Below are positions 23,321 to 31,790 of a stretch of 32,883 nucleotides of DNA, one piece after another (the first letter of the stretch is position 1; the number at the start of each line of letters is the position of its first letter). The notes under the pieces are model-generated. The model worked only from the letters and a program-made list of their open reading frames with translations. It did not search any database and was not told the DNA's origin. The position numbers were made by a program, and so were the translations under genes. Source of the stretch: Candidatus Latescibacter sp. (GTDB taxonomy: Bacteria; Latescibacterota; Latescibacteria; Latescibacterales; Latescibacteraceae); assembly GCA_030692375.1 (NCBI GenBank), contig JAUYCD010000171.1, positions 1-32,883 on the forward strand. Direction: 5' to 3'.

Positions 23321-23759
23321 AATACAGTTGGCAGAATTAAGGCATTTTATAGAAACTTACGATAAATTACTGGGGAATGAATATAAAGGTGATCCTGGTG
23401 ATATAGTTACTATTGCTCTTGCCGCTATCCTCCATTCGTTTTATACGGGAATTGAAGGGATTTTTAAACGAATTGCCAAACGAATAGACGAAACTTTACC
23501 TAAAGGAACGGATTACCATGCACGATTGCTAGAGATGATGTCGAAGCCTAGCAGCCAACGACCTCAGGTAATTTCCGAATCTCTCTCCCGAACACTTAAA
23601 CAATATATGGATTTTCGTCATATGTTTCGGCATGCGTACGCTAATTTCCTGGTTTGGGACAGGATGGAACCGCTTGTATACGAATGCAAGAACTCCTTTC
23701 ATCAGTTCGAAGCAGAGTTGATGGATTTTCTAAAGAAAATCGAAACACCAGAGCAATAA
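23292..23759 (+). CDS. hepT: HepT-like HEPN ribonuclease toxin (HEPN-MNT system)
   Basis: 155 aa, all-helical. 'DFRHMFRHAYANFLVWDRM' contains R109-x4-H114-x-Y116, the exact Rx4HxY motif of HepT toxins: Arg/His are the RNase site, and Tyr is the residue AMPylated by MntA. 'LAAILHSFYTGIEGIFKRIAKRID' is the typical helix of this subgroup, which resembles the longer HepT-like proteins. It cleaves RNA when free and is held in check by the overlapping mntA product. The pair serves as plasmid-type stabiliser or phage defence in other bacteria. ATG at 23292 lies inside mntA; a TTG at 23304 is an alternative. Confidence 0.9.
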   Translation: MSTILRKEIEIQLAELRHFIETYDKLLGNEYKGDPGDIVTIALAAILHSFYTGIEGIFKRIAKRIDETLPKGTDYHARLLEMMSKPSSQRPQVISESLSRTLKQYMDFRHMFRHAYANFLVWDRMEPLVYECKNSFHQFEAELMDFLKKIETPEQ

Positions 23760-24074
23760 CCCTGCAAAGGAGTGTCCACCGCACAATCTCCCTGAAGTTA
23801 ACCTCGGGGTCGTGATGGTGAACCGGGACTGCTTCCCGGCGAAGAGGAAGCACGGGAAGTAGGCGTATTACGGGCGGAAGGGGTAATTGTGCAAGAGGCG
23901 CTTGCATCAATGAATCGAGCACTGGCTTTTCTGTATTCCCGCCATCTCGCGATACCGTTTGGGCGTTCAGCTCGATGGTTTGAATTGTATTTTACAATGA
24001 GTTGAGTCGAAGAGCGGAACTCCGGTTCTGTCTCCGGGTGTTGGGCGCTCTTGCTATTAAGGAAATCATAAGCC
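23760..24074. other. Intergenic region between hepT and the glycoside hydrolase
   Basis: No gene is called in these 315 bases. One plus-strand frame is open from 23802 to a TGA at 24003-24005 (67 codons) but lacks a start codon with a ribosome-binding site and has no recognised similarity; it may be a decayed gene tail. A lone GTTGGGC (24040-24046) resembles an integron core but has no attC arms. Confidence 0.35.
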
Positions 24075-25487
24075 ATGAAACCCATCCATCTTGCCGTTCT
24101 GGCGCTCGCCGTTCTTCAGTGCGCCCCGTACAATGCTCTTCGCGGCGGTCCCGCCGTGCCAATTTCTTTGCATCCTGGTAACCCGCACTACTTTCTCTTC
24201 CGTGGCAAGCCCACGGTGCTGATCACCTCCGGCGAACACTATGGCGCGGTGCTCAATCTGGATTTCGATTATGTTCCTTATCTGGACGAGCTAAAAGCCC
24301 ACGATCTCAATCTCACGCGCACCTGGGTGGGAACCTACCGTGAGATTCCCGGCTCTTTCAAGATCACCGACAATACGCTCGCTCCCCACCCAAACCGGTA
24401 TATATGTCCGTGGGTCCGGAGCACCACCCCCGGATATTTCGACGGCGGCAACAAGTTCGACCTCACAAAGTGGGACGACCATTATTTCAAGCGCCTGAAG
24501 GATTTCATGACTCAGGCTTCCAGGCGCGGCATCGTGGTTGAGCTGAATCTCTTCTGCCCCAACTATAACGATAATCTCTGGGGTGCGAGCCCGATGAACG
24601 CCGCCAACAACATCAACGGGATTGGGGGCTGCCCAAGCACCGAGGTCTACACGCTGAAGCACAAGGATCTTGTCGACATCCACGAGACGGTCACTCGGAA
24701 GATCGTTCAGGAGCTGCGCGGCTTCGACAACCTCTATTACGAGGTATGCAACGAGCCTTACTTCGGCGGGGTAACTCTGGAGTGGCAAAACCATATCGTG
24801 GATGTGATCGTGGACGCCGAAAAAAAACTCCCGCGAAAACACCTGATCTCGATGAACATCGCCAATGGCCGGGCGAAGGTCGCGAACCCTCATCCGAACG
24901 TTTCCATTTTTAATTTCCACTACTGTGTTCCCCCGGACGTGGTCGAGATGAACTACGGCCTTAATAAGGTCATCGGCGAGAACGAAACCGGTTTCCGCGG
25001 GAAGAAGGATGTAACCTACCGTACCGAGGGATGGGAGTTCATCATCGCCGGAGGCGGCTTGTATAATAACCTGGATTATTCGTTCACTTCCAAACACGCC
25101 GACGGTTCGTTCATGGATTACAAGTCACCAGGCGGCGGCAGCCCTGAGTTGCGTCACCAGCTCAGCATCCTCAAGGACTTCATCCACAGTTTCGACTTCA
25201 TTCGCATGGCCCCCAAGAATGCTGTCATTAAGGGGGGAGTCCCGAAGGGTGCGACGGCTCGGGCTTTGATGGAATCGGGCAAACAGTATGCGCTCTACAT
25301 CAACGGTGGTAAACAAGCAGACCTGAAACTGGAGCTCCCGGCGGGGACGTATGTCATCGAATGGCTCGACACCAGGATCGGCGCAATCGTCAGAAACGAG
25401 AAATTGCAGCACCCGGGAGGAGTCGTCGCGCTCCGTTCGCCGGAATATTCCGAGGACATCGCACTGAGGATAAAGGCGTCCCAATAA
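24075..25487 (+). CDS. Secreted glycoside hydrolase-like protein (clan GH-A type, with C-terminal beta domain)
   Basis: 470 aa. The N-terminus (MKPIHLAVLALAVLQCAPYN) is a signal peptide; the Cys at 16 might be lipidated, but the lipobox is poor. Residues about 30-370 look like a (beta/alpha)8 barrel: 'DNLYYEVCNEPYF' has the N226-E227-P228 triad with E227 as acid/base, and 'VIGENETGF' (E302 or E304) is a likely nucleophile. The last ~90 residues ('QYALYINGGKQADLKLELPA...VIEWLDTRIG') resemble the small beta domain (Collagen_bind_2 type) following DUF4038-like hydrolases. It probably cleaves a plant or microbial polysaccharide outside the cytoplasm; the substrate is unknown. A weak AAGGA lies upstream of the ATG. 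Confidence 0.8.
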   Translation: MKPIHLAVLALAVLQCAPYNALRGGPAVPISLHPGNPHYFLFRGKPTVLITSGEHYGAVLNLDFDYVPYLDELKAHDLNLTRTWVGTYREIPGSFKITDNTLAPHPNRYICPWVRSTTPGYFDGGNKFDLTKWDDHYFKRLKDFMTQASRRGIVVELNLFCPNYNDNLWGASPMNAANNINGIGGCPSTEVYTLKHKDLVDIHETVTRKIVQELRGFDNLYYEVCNEPYFGGVTLEWQNHIVDVIVDAEKKLPRKHLISMNIANGRAKVANPHPNVSIFNFHYCVPPDVVEMNYGLNKVIGENETGFRGKKDVTYRTEGWEFIIAGGGLYNNLDYSFTSKHADGSFMDYKSPGGGSPELRHQLSILKDFIHSFDFIRMAPKNAVIKGGVPKGATARALMESGKQYALYINGGKQADLKLELPAGTYVIEWLDTRIGAIVRNEKLQHPGGVVALRSPEYSEDIALRIKASQ

Positions 25488-25662
25488 CAACAATCGTGCA
25501 GTTTCTGTGAGCGGCGCGACGGGCGCGCGCATGTCCTGAACCGGCGATGCGAATGATAATAATGATGGAAAGATCAGACCGAAGTAATATCAGAAGTTAA
25601 TCAAGAGTTTCTCGCCGTGCTGCGGGGTAGCTGGTGATATGTCGGTTGAAAGGAACACCTGT

Positions 25663-26673
25663 ATGACGCGAAAGCAATTTATCGCCGGTTTGGCAACCTC
25701 GTCATTGCTGTTCCCCGGCTCCCATCCATCCCCGGCGGCAACCGAAAAATCGGCGGTGGTCTACGAGGCATTCGATGAAAGGATGGTAAACGGAAACAAG
25801 CCGATCGGAACAAAAGTTGACGAGAAGACAGTCATTGCGGCAGTGAATTCAATTATAAAGAAGATGTCTGGAAAGAATGACATTGGAAAGGCGTGGCAGA
25901 AATTATTGCCGGGTGTCACTCCGCAGTCGAAAATTGCCATTAAACTCAACCTCCTCCATCCGTACAACGGTCCTCAGTTTGCTATACTGAAAGCTGTTGT
26001 TCTCGGCTTAAAATCCATGTTCAAGGATTCATTCCCACCCGGACACATTTTTGCCTTCGATAATACTGCCGATAATATTAGCGGTAGGGTCGATGCAACT
26101 TATGGTCCCGATAATCTCAACGCATTGGGTATTGTGCGGAACCCTGATGAATATACCGGCGATGCGATGACCGTGGCGGGAAAGACCATGTACATTTCCA
26201 AAACGTTAAGCGATGCGGATTACGGCATATGCATGGTTGCCTCCAGACGACATCAATATTTTGCGGGCCAGCTTTCGGGAGTAATCAAAAACATGATGGG
26301 AGCGCTCAGTACAAACACGACGCGCTACGAAGCATTAATGGCGTCCAATGAAGGGGGATTCCATGATAATTCGAACTATGCGGCATATATAGACATGTTT
26401 AAAAACTATATGAAAGACCATCTGCATCTGTATATAGCCGACCATGTTCTGATACCCTTAAACGAAGCGCGGCCATACGTACGAGTGGGAAATAGGATTG
26501 TAATAGGAAAAGACCCGTGCGCTGTTGACACCCGGTCGGTCGATATTCTAAACAGCCTGTTCACCTTTGAGGAAAGTGAAAAACCGACCACAACGGTTCC
26601 AATGGCACTTGCCAAAGCAGGTATCGGGACAATCAAGTACGAACTGAAAACGATTCCCGTCTCTCTCGATTAG
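25663..26673 (+). CDS. DUF362 domain protein with export signal
   Basis: 336 aa. The N-terminus MTRKQFIAGLATSSLLFPGS resembles a Tat signal in layout but has RK rather than RR, so the export route is uncertain. The rest matches DUF362: 'KIAIKLNLLHPYNGPQFAIL', 'SDADYGICMVASRRHQYFAGQLSGVIKNMMG', 'LYIADHVLIPLNEARPYVRV' and 'VIGKDPCAVDTRSVDIL'. The family function is unknown; some members carry [4Fe-4S] ferredoxin domains, which are absent here. ATG at 25663 is preferred: AAAGGA lies eight bases upstream and the signal begins there, while ATG 25639 would prepend 'MSVERNTC'. Confidence 0.82.
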   Translation: MTRKQFIAGLATSSLLFPGSHPSPAATEKSAVVYEAFDERMVNGNKPIGTKVDEKTVIAAVNSIIKKMSGKNDIGKAWQKLLPGVTPQSKIAIKLNLLHPYNGPQFAILKAVVLGLKSMFKDSFPPGHIFAFDNTADNISGRVDATYGPDNLNALGIVRNPDEYTGDAMTVAGKTMYISKTLSDADYGICMVASRRHQYFAGQLSGVIKNMMGALSTNTTRYEALMASNEGGFHDNSNYAAYIDMFKNYMKDHLHLYIADHVLIPLNEARPYVRVGNRIVIGKDPCAVDTRSVDILNSLFTFEESEKPTTTVPMALAKAGIGTIKYELKTIPVSLD

Positions 26674-26685
26674 TCGGAGGCGGAA

Positions 26686-26785
26686 GTTGTCGCATAGCGG
26701 GCATTGGTCAGTGCCGAGGAGAACGGAAGGGATTTGTCCGCAGGGCAGAAGTATTCTCCGAAGCCTGCTGACCAGAGGAGACAAC
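26686..26785. promoter_or_regulatory. Long imperfect stem-loop upstream of the cupin gene
   Basis: Nested inverted segments: GTTGTC (26686-26691) with GACAAC (26780-26785), TGGTCAG (26705-26711) with CTGACCA (26768-26774), and GGAGAA (26718-26723) with TTCTCC (26754-26759). They enclose a 30-nt loop. It lies in the 218-bp gap between the DUF362 and cupin genes and could be a structured leader or processing site. No known riboswitch is recognised. Confidence 0.45.
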
Positions 26786-26891
26786 CGTAATAACGAATGC
26801 AGGCTCACAAAGGAGTATACTACCTTGATCCACTGATGAAAACCGGTGTTGGAACTGTCCATAATCAATCCCATGAAAAAGGAGTCGTTAC

Positions 26892-28580
26892 GTGAAAAAA
26901 CTTCTGGTACTACTGTTGGCGCTTTCTTTTCCCATTGTCGCTTATGCGCAGGAAAAAGGTACGCTCGACCTGTACAATCTCGACGTGAAACCGTTCGATC
27001 CGGCGGTCGATCCTGACGGCGCACTGTTCGTGAAAAACTGGAAGGATTCGGTAAAACGTACCGTATTCGGCGCCCTTTCAGAGTGGGATATCCTCACCCC
27101 GTGCGATGGTACTTCCGAGCGCCCGAAAACCCGCGGCGCCGTGCTGACAGCTATTAAAAGGCTTACCTACGGCGTTTTAAATCCGGGGAAAACCACCACT
27201 CCTGCCGTTTTGAAAGATGAGCAGAAAATCTTCTATTTCGTTTCCGGAAACGGAACCCTGGCCGGAGATAAAAAGTCCACGGAAGTTCGGGAAGGCATCG
27301 GGGTGGTCGTTGCTCCCGGCATCAATTTCACTATAAAAAACACGGGTAAAGATCCCCTCGCCATGTATATCATCACAGAGCCTATTCCTGCCGGTTTCAA
27401 GCCGAACACAGAAATCGTGGTCAAGGACGAACGAGGCACCAGGTGGTCGAGCAACAACGTTCACTGGAGCCATAACTACAAGAATTTCCTCACCGCAAAG
27501 GATGGTCTCGCGGTTATTACCGGCATGGGCCCCGTATGGTATTTACCGGAGACCATCGGACAGCCTCATACTCATGGCGACCCGTCCGAAGAAATCTGGT
27601 TCGCCCTCAGCGGCGACACAACTCTCCTTCTCGGCAAGCAATTCTTCCACCTGCCCCCCGGCGCCGGGTACAAGATTCCTCCCACCGGCTTCACCGGTCA
27701 TGCAAACATCAATGCTTCCGACAAACCCATCAAAATGTTCTGGTTGATGCGCAACGTAAAAACCGATAAAGTAGGATTCAAATACGGGCAGCTCGATCCG
27801 AAACCGTACGATCCCAAGACCGAATCCCATATTGACATGTTCATTTCCGGCTATAAAGAGCACATGCAATTTTCCACCCACGGCACCTTGCTGGAGCGTC
27901 CCATCTTCACCCATAATGGCGGCGACGCCGCCAGTCCGACCGACCGCGGAAGCGTCCTCAAATACCTCGACCGTTTCACCTATGCCATGCTTGTGGAAGG
28001 CGACCGAACAACGCCGACCACTTTGAAGGACACCCAGGAACTCTATTATATCCTGGAAGGAAAGGGCATAGTGACCGGCGGCGGAAAGACGTATAATCTC
28101 TTCCCCGGTGCGGCTTTCATGGTTCCGGCGGGCCTTGAATTTGTCATGGAGAATACCACCGGCGCTCCCATGACCATGTTTCTCGCGGCTGAAAAGGTCG
28201 ACGAGTCCTTTAAACCGGTCAAGGAAATTGTCTGGCGTGATGAGAATGTGGAGAAGTTCCACACCACGAATTCCCACTGGGTTCACAATAACAAGTGGCT
28301 TATACAAAAAAAGGAGGGACTCTCCAAAATCGACCTGTTCCTCACAGTCACCCTTCTGCCGGATACATTTGCCCAGCCGCACAGCCATGATCCGGGCACC
28401 GAGGAGATATGGGCGCCCATCGACGGCGCGGTTAACTTTATGCTGGGGAAACAGCTCCGGAAAATGGATGTAGGGGAAGCGTACCTCATTCCCCCGGACA
28501 GCAAGACTCCGCACGCCAATTTCAACCAGAGCAAGAAACCCGTTAAAATGCTGTATATCGGTCTGTTCAACCAGAAATAG
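26892..28580 (+). CDS. Secreted protein with four cupin modules (duplicated bicupin)
   Basis: 562 aa. Signal peptide MKKLLVLLLALSFPIVAYA, cleaved before QEK. Two homologous halves (about 24-295 and 296-562) each hold two cupin modules. Modules 1 and 3 ('VLKDEQKIFYFVSGNGTLAG' and 'TLKDTQELYYILEGKGIVTG') lack metal histidines. Modules 2 and 4 keep them: PHTHGDPSEE (H226, H228, with H270) and PHSHDPGTEE (H497, H499, with H541). So each half pairs a structural and a probable metal-binding cupin. The role may be enzymatic or sugar/ligand binding in the envelope. The start is GTG at 26892 with AAAGGAGT upstream. It ends 15 bp before paralog 3, so the two are probably co-transcribed. Confidence 0.88.
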   Translation: MKKLLVLLLALSFPIVAYAQEKGTLDLYNLDVKPFDPAVDPDGALFVKNWKDSVKRTVFGALSEWDILTPCDGTSERPKTRGAVLTAIKRLTYGVLNPGKTTTPAVLKDEQKIFYFVSGNGTLAGDKKSTEVREGIGVVVAPGINFTIKNTGKDPLAMYIITEPIPAGFKPNTEIVVKDERGTRWSSNNVHWSHNYKNFLTAKDGLAVITGMGPVWYLPETIGQPHTHGDPSEEIWFALSGDTTLLLGKQFFHLPPGAGYKIPPTGFTGHANINASDKPIKMFWLMRNVKTDKVGFKYGQLDPKPYDPKTESHIDMFISGYKEHMQFSTHGTLLERPIFTHNGGDAASPTDRGSVLKYLDRFTYAMLVEGDRTTPTTLKDTQELYYILEGKGIVTGGGKTYNLFPGAAFMVPAGLEFVMENTTGAPMTMFLAAEKVDESFKPVKEIVWRDENVEKFHTTNSHWVHNNKWLIQKKEGLSKIDLFLTVTLLPDTFAQPHSHDPGTEEIWAPIDGAVNFMLGKQLRKMDVGEAYLIPPDSKTPHANFNQSKKPVKMLYIGLFNQK

Positions 28581-28595
28581 GATAGAGTAAACGCC

Positions 28596-31500
28596 TTGGC
28601 TAAACACAAAACGAAAAAAAACAAAACCCTGGCGAAAACGGAAGCACAGGACAAGTTCAAAATGCCCTATTTCCTTGTTCTGTGCTTCTTTTTCATTTCC
28701 GGGATGACCGGCCTCATCTATGAAATCCTGTGGACCCGGATGTTAGTAAAGATCATCGGAAGCGCCCCGTTTGCAGTCAGCATCGTATTGACCGTATTCA
28801 TGGGCGGGCTTGGTTTGGGGAGTTATCTGGCCAGCCGCTTCATTGACCGTCTGAAAACACCTGGTGAGCTGGTGAGGATTTACGGCATTCTGGAGTTGAC
28901 TGTCGGCGCGTACGGTCTGGTTTTGCCGGCGCTGCTTTTCCTTTTCAAACCGCTATATGCGCTTCTGTACAACCATCTGTTCGGGCATTTTCTGGTATAT
29001 AATCTCCTGACGTTTCTGGGCTGTTCGTTCCTCCTCATCCTGCCTGCGACCTGCATGGGGGCTACGCTGCCTATTCTGAGCCGTTTTTATGTGACAAAGC
29101 TCTCCAGTATCGGCGCCACTCTGGGGCGCCTTTACAGTATAAACACCATCGGAGCGGCAGCCGGTTCGCTTTTCTGCGGATTCTGGATCATCAATTTCTG
29201 GGGTATATGGGGTTCCCTCGCTTTTGCCATACTGTTGAATGCCTTTATCGGGCTTTCCAGCATGTATCTGGGGTCAATCCTGAAAGAGAGTGGGGCATTT
29301 CAGGCAGATACGGAAGCCTCCCCTACGGGAAAACCCTTTTATGCCCCGGTTATTGGCGCCGGAGCGCTGGTCATCTTTGCCGTATCAGGCTTCTGTTCCA
29401 TGGCGTACGAAGTGATTTGGACGAAACTCCTGGGGCTGATTGTCGGCCCAACCACCTATTCTTTCACCGTGGTGCTGGTAACCTTTATCACCGGTCTTGC
29501 GCTGGGAAGCGTGCTGTTCGGTTGGCTGGCCGATAAAACGGGAAAGCCCGGCGCTCTTCTGCTCTATACCCAGATCGCAGCGGCGGCAAGCGCTCTCTTT
29601 ATCAGCCAGATACTGGGAGAGAGCCAGGTATTTTTCGCAAAGCTCATTTATACGTTCAAAGACCATTTCACACAGCTCATGATGGTAAAATCAATTATTC
29701 TCTTTTCATGCATGTTTTTACCTACCGTGTTTCTCGGCGCGACATTCCCCCTGGTCGGAAAACTGTATACCCGCTCCATCGGAGCGGTGGGCAGATCGAT
29801 CGGATTCGCTTATTCCATAAATACTCTGGGCGCCGTTCTCGGTTCATTCTGCGCCGGGTTTATCCTGATACCTCTCCTGGGAAAGGAACTCAGCCTGAGC
29901 CTCCTCGCCGTCATGCAGCTCGTTACGGTTCTGGTTGCCGGAAGTATTATATTTTGGAAGACCCGGAGAAAAGCTTCAGCATATGCCCCCCTGATACTCA
30001 CAGTCCTGGCAGGATGCCTGGCTGCTACGTACTATCCCCACTGGGATAGGAAACTCCTTGCCACGGGGAAATATGAGCGGTTTGATACACCTGTGCTGAA
30101 CGGGATGGGATGGATGGAGGCGCTGTTCAAAGGCAATAAAATAATTGCCGAGGGATTCAAGGGGGAGATAGCCTATTTCGGAGATGGGATAGGTGGGTTC
30201 ACCACAGTGATCAAAGACACAGATTTTATCGGGAAAGTCGAGTACAATTTATACAACAGCGGCAAGCCGGACGCTTCAACCCAGCCGGCAGATATGCCTA
30301 CCCAGACCCTTTTGGCCCATTTTCCGCTTCTCTTCCACCCTGATCCGAAACAGGTTTTGGTACTCGGCCTTGCCAGCGGAATCTCTGCCGGAGAGGTTCT
30401 TTACTATCCCGTTGAAAAACTTGATGTTATCGATATCAACCAGCAGGTTGTTGAAGCCAGCAATTTTTTCCGCCCTTGGAATAACAACGTTTTATCAAAT
30501 CCCAGGACCCAGCTTATCATCCAGGACGGCCGCGCTCACATGGCATTGACAAACCGAACCTACGATGTGGTTATTTCCGAACCTTCAAATCCCTGGATGG
30601 CCGGTCTGGCTTCCCTGTTCACCAGCGATTTTTTCGAGATGGTAAAAGAAAGGCTCGAGAGAGACGGAATTTTCGTGCAGTGGATTCATTCTTACCAGAT
30701 CGACTGGGCGGATTTTGCCTTGATCGGGAGGACATTCCACAAGGTATTTCCCAACAGCATCATGGTCAGCACAGGATTATTCGGCTCGGTGCCGGATTAC
30801 ATGCTGATCGGTTTTAACGGGAACAGGGGGCTGGATATGGATGCGGCGATTAAAAATTTTACTTACAGCCGTAAATCCGGAAACATGGTTCTCACAAATC
30901 CCCTGGTATGTTATTCTCTCATTGTTAACGAAGATCTGGGAAAATTGTTCGGCGAGGGCACTGTCAACACCGACAGCCGGCCCCTGCTGGAGTTTTCCGC
31001 GCCTAAAGTGATGCATTACAATGATAACACAATCAATGCGCGGATTGCATCGCAGAGTTGGTTGAGTCCGAAAACAGCGAATGTGATCCGGGAGTTCACT
31101 ACGAACATCGATGCCCAGATCGACCGGGCTGTTTTCAGCCTCTCTTTCAATAGTCCGACCCGCGATATGGTCGACCTTGCAAAAGCCTCTCCCGAACAGA
31201 AAGCACGGTATGCTGCAATCTTGTCAGATTTCTGTTCCAAAAACATTGTTCAGGATTTTTCATTCATCAGCGACCCGGAGTTCCAGAAGATATGTATCAC
31301 GACACAAATCGAAGCGATGAAGAAAAAAATCGATACCCGGCATGAGAAGTATCGCCTCTATTTTCATTTGGCAAATCTGTATCTCCTGCTGAAAAATTCC
31401 GAAGAAGCTGAAAACTATTACCGCAAGTCGATTGCGGCAAATCCCCGCTACGACAGGGCATATTTCAACCTTGGAAACGTTATCTCCGAACAGAACCGCC

Positions 31501-31778
31501 TTGATGAATCAGAAAGCCTGTACCGTGAGGCGATTCGAATCTATCCGTATTATGCCAAGGCATACCACAATTTAGGGAATGTACTGGTCCGCCAGGGAAA
31601 GCTGGAAGAAGCGGCGGAGAAATTCCGCCGGTCGCTTGCATTGGATCCCGGGAATGTCCAGTCACACCGGAATCTTGGGTTTGTACTAAAAAAATTAGGC
31701 AGGATAGCCGAAGGGGAGAGGCACCTTGAAGAGGCGGCGCGGCTTTCGGAAAATTCACCCGGCGCATCACCGCGATAG
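28596..31778 (+). CDS. Fused membrane (MFS-like) / spermidine-synthase-like / TPR protein, paralog 3
   Basis: 1060 aa. It has the same three-part layout: membrane domain with duplicated 'GMTGLIYEILWTRMLVKIIG' and 'CSMAYEVIWTKLLGLIVGPT', SpeE-like domain ('VLVLGLASGISAGE', 'LDVIDINQQVVEA', 'ISEPSNPWMAGLASLFTSDF') and TPRs ('AYFNLGNVISEQNRLDESES'). It starts with TTG at 28596, giving MAKHKTKKNK, which matches the ATG starts of its paralogs. Its first ~150 residues are closest to paralog 2, but the second half ('GWMEALFKGN', 'STQPADMPTQTLLAHFPLLFHPDPK', 'YQIDWADFALIGRTFHKVFP') is closest to paralog 1, a mosaic pattern. It lies 12 bp before the DUF268 gene. Confidence 0.9.
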   Translation: MAKHKTKKNKTLAKTEAQDKFKMPYFLVLCFFFISGMTGLIYEILWTRMLVKIIGSAPFAVSIVLTVFMGGLGLGSYLASRFIDRLKTPGELVRIYGILELTVGAYGLVLPALLFLFKPLYALLYNHLFGHFLVYNLLTFLGCSFLLILPATCMGATLPILSRFYVTKLSSIGATLGRLYSINTIGAAAGSLFCGFWIINFWGIWGSLAFAILLNAFIGLSSMYLGSILKESGAFQADTEASPTGKPFYAPVIGAGALVIFAVSGFCSMAYEVIWTKLLGLIVGPTTYSFTVVLVTFITGLALGSVLFGWLADKTGKPGALLLYTQIAAAASALFISQILGESQVFFAKLIYTFKDHFTQLMMVKSIILFSCMFLPTVFLGATFPLVGKLYTRSIGAVGRSIGFAYSINTLGAVLGSFCAGFILIPLLGKELSLSLLAVMQLVTVLVAGSIIFWKTRRKASAYAPLILTVLAGCLAATYYPHWDRKLLATGKYERFDTPVLNGMGWMEALFKGNKIIAEGFKGEIAYFGDGIGGFTTVIKDTDFIGKVEYNLYNSGKPDASTQPADMPTQTLLAHFPLLFHPDPKQVLVLGLASGISAGEVLYYPVEKLDVIDINQQVVEASNFFRPWNNNVLSNPRTQLIIQDGRAHMALTNRTYDVVISEPSNPWMAGLASLFTSDFFEMVKERLERDGIFVQWIHSYQIDWADFALIGRTFHKVFPNSIMVSTGLFGSVPDYMLIGFNGNRGLDMDAAIKNFTYSRKSGNMVLTNPLVCYSLIVNEDLGKLFGEGTVNTDSRPLLEFSAPKVMHYNDNTINARIASQSWLSPKTANVIREFTTNIDAQIDRAVFSLSFNSPTRDMVDLAKASPEQKARYAAILSDFCSKNIVQDFSFISDPEFQKICITTQIEAMKKKIDTRHEKYRLYFHLANLYLLLKNSEEAENYYRKSIAANPRYDRAYFNLGNVISEQNRLDESESLYREAIRIYPYYAKAYHNLGNVLVRQGKLEEAAEKFRRSLALDPGNVQSHRNLGFVLKKLGRIAEGERHLEEAARLSENSPGASPR

Positions 31779-31790
31779 TTGAGGCAGAAC

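Noticed and set aside
23802-24005. 67-codon open frame downstream of hepT
   Set aside because: No start codon with a ribosome-binding site and no recognised protein pattern; kept only as a possible gene remnant.
24040-24046. GTTGGGC as a fourth integron core site
   Set aside because: No R'' partner, no inner palindrome and no cassette-like gene end nearby; a 7-bp match is expected by chance.
27543-28607. 354-codon antisense frame opposite the cupin gene
   Set aside because: It lies entirely opposite a well-supported coding sequence, has no recognisable domain, and follows from codon bias of the real gene. The same reasoning removes 24291-25097, 10852-11640, 12456-13334 and similar antisense frames.
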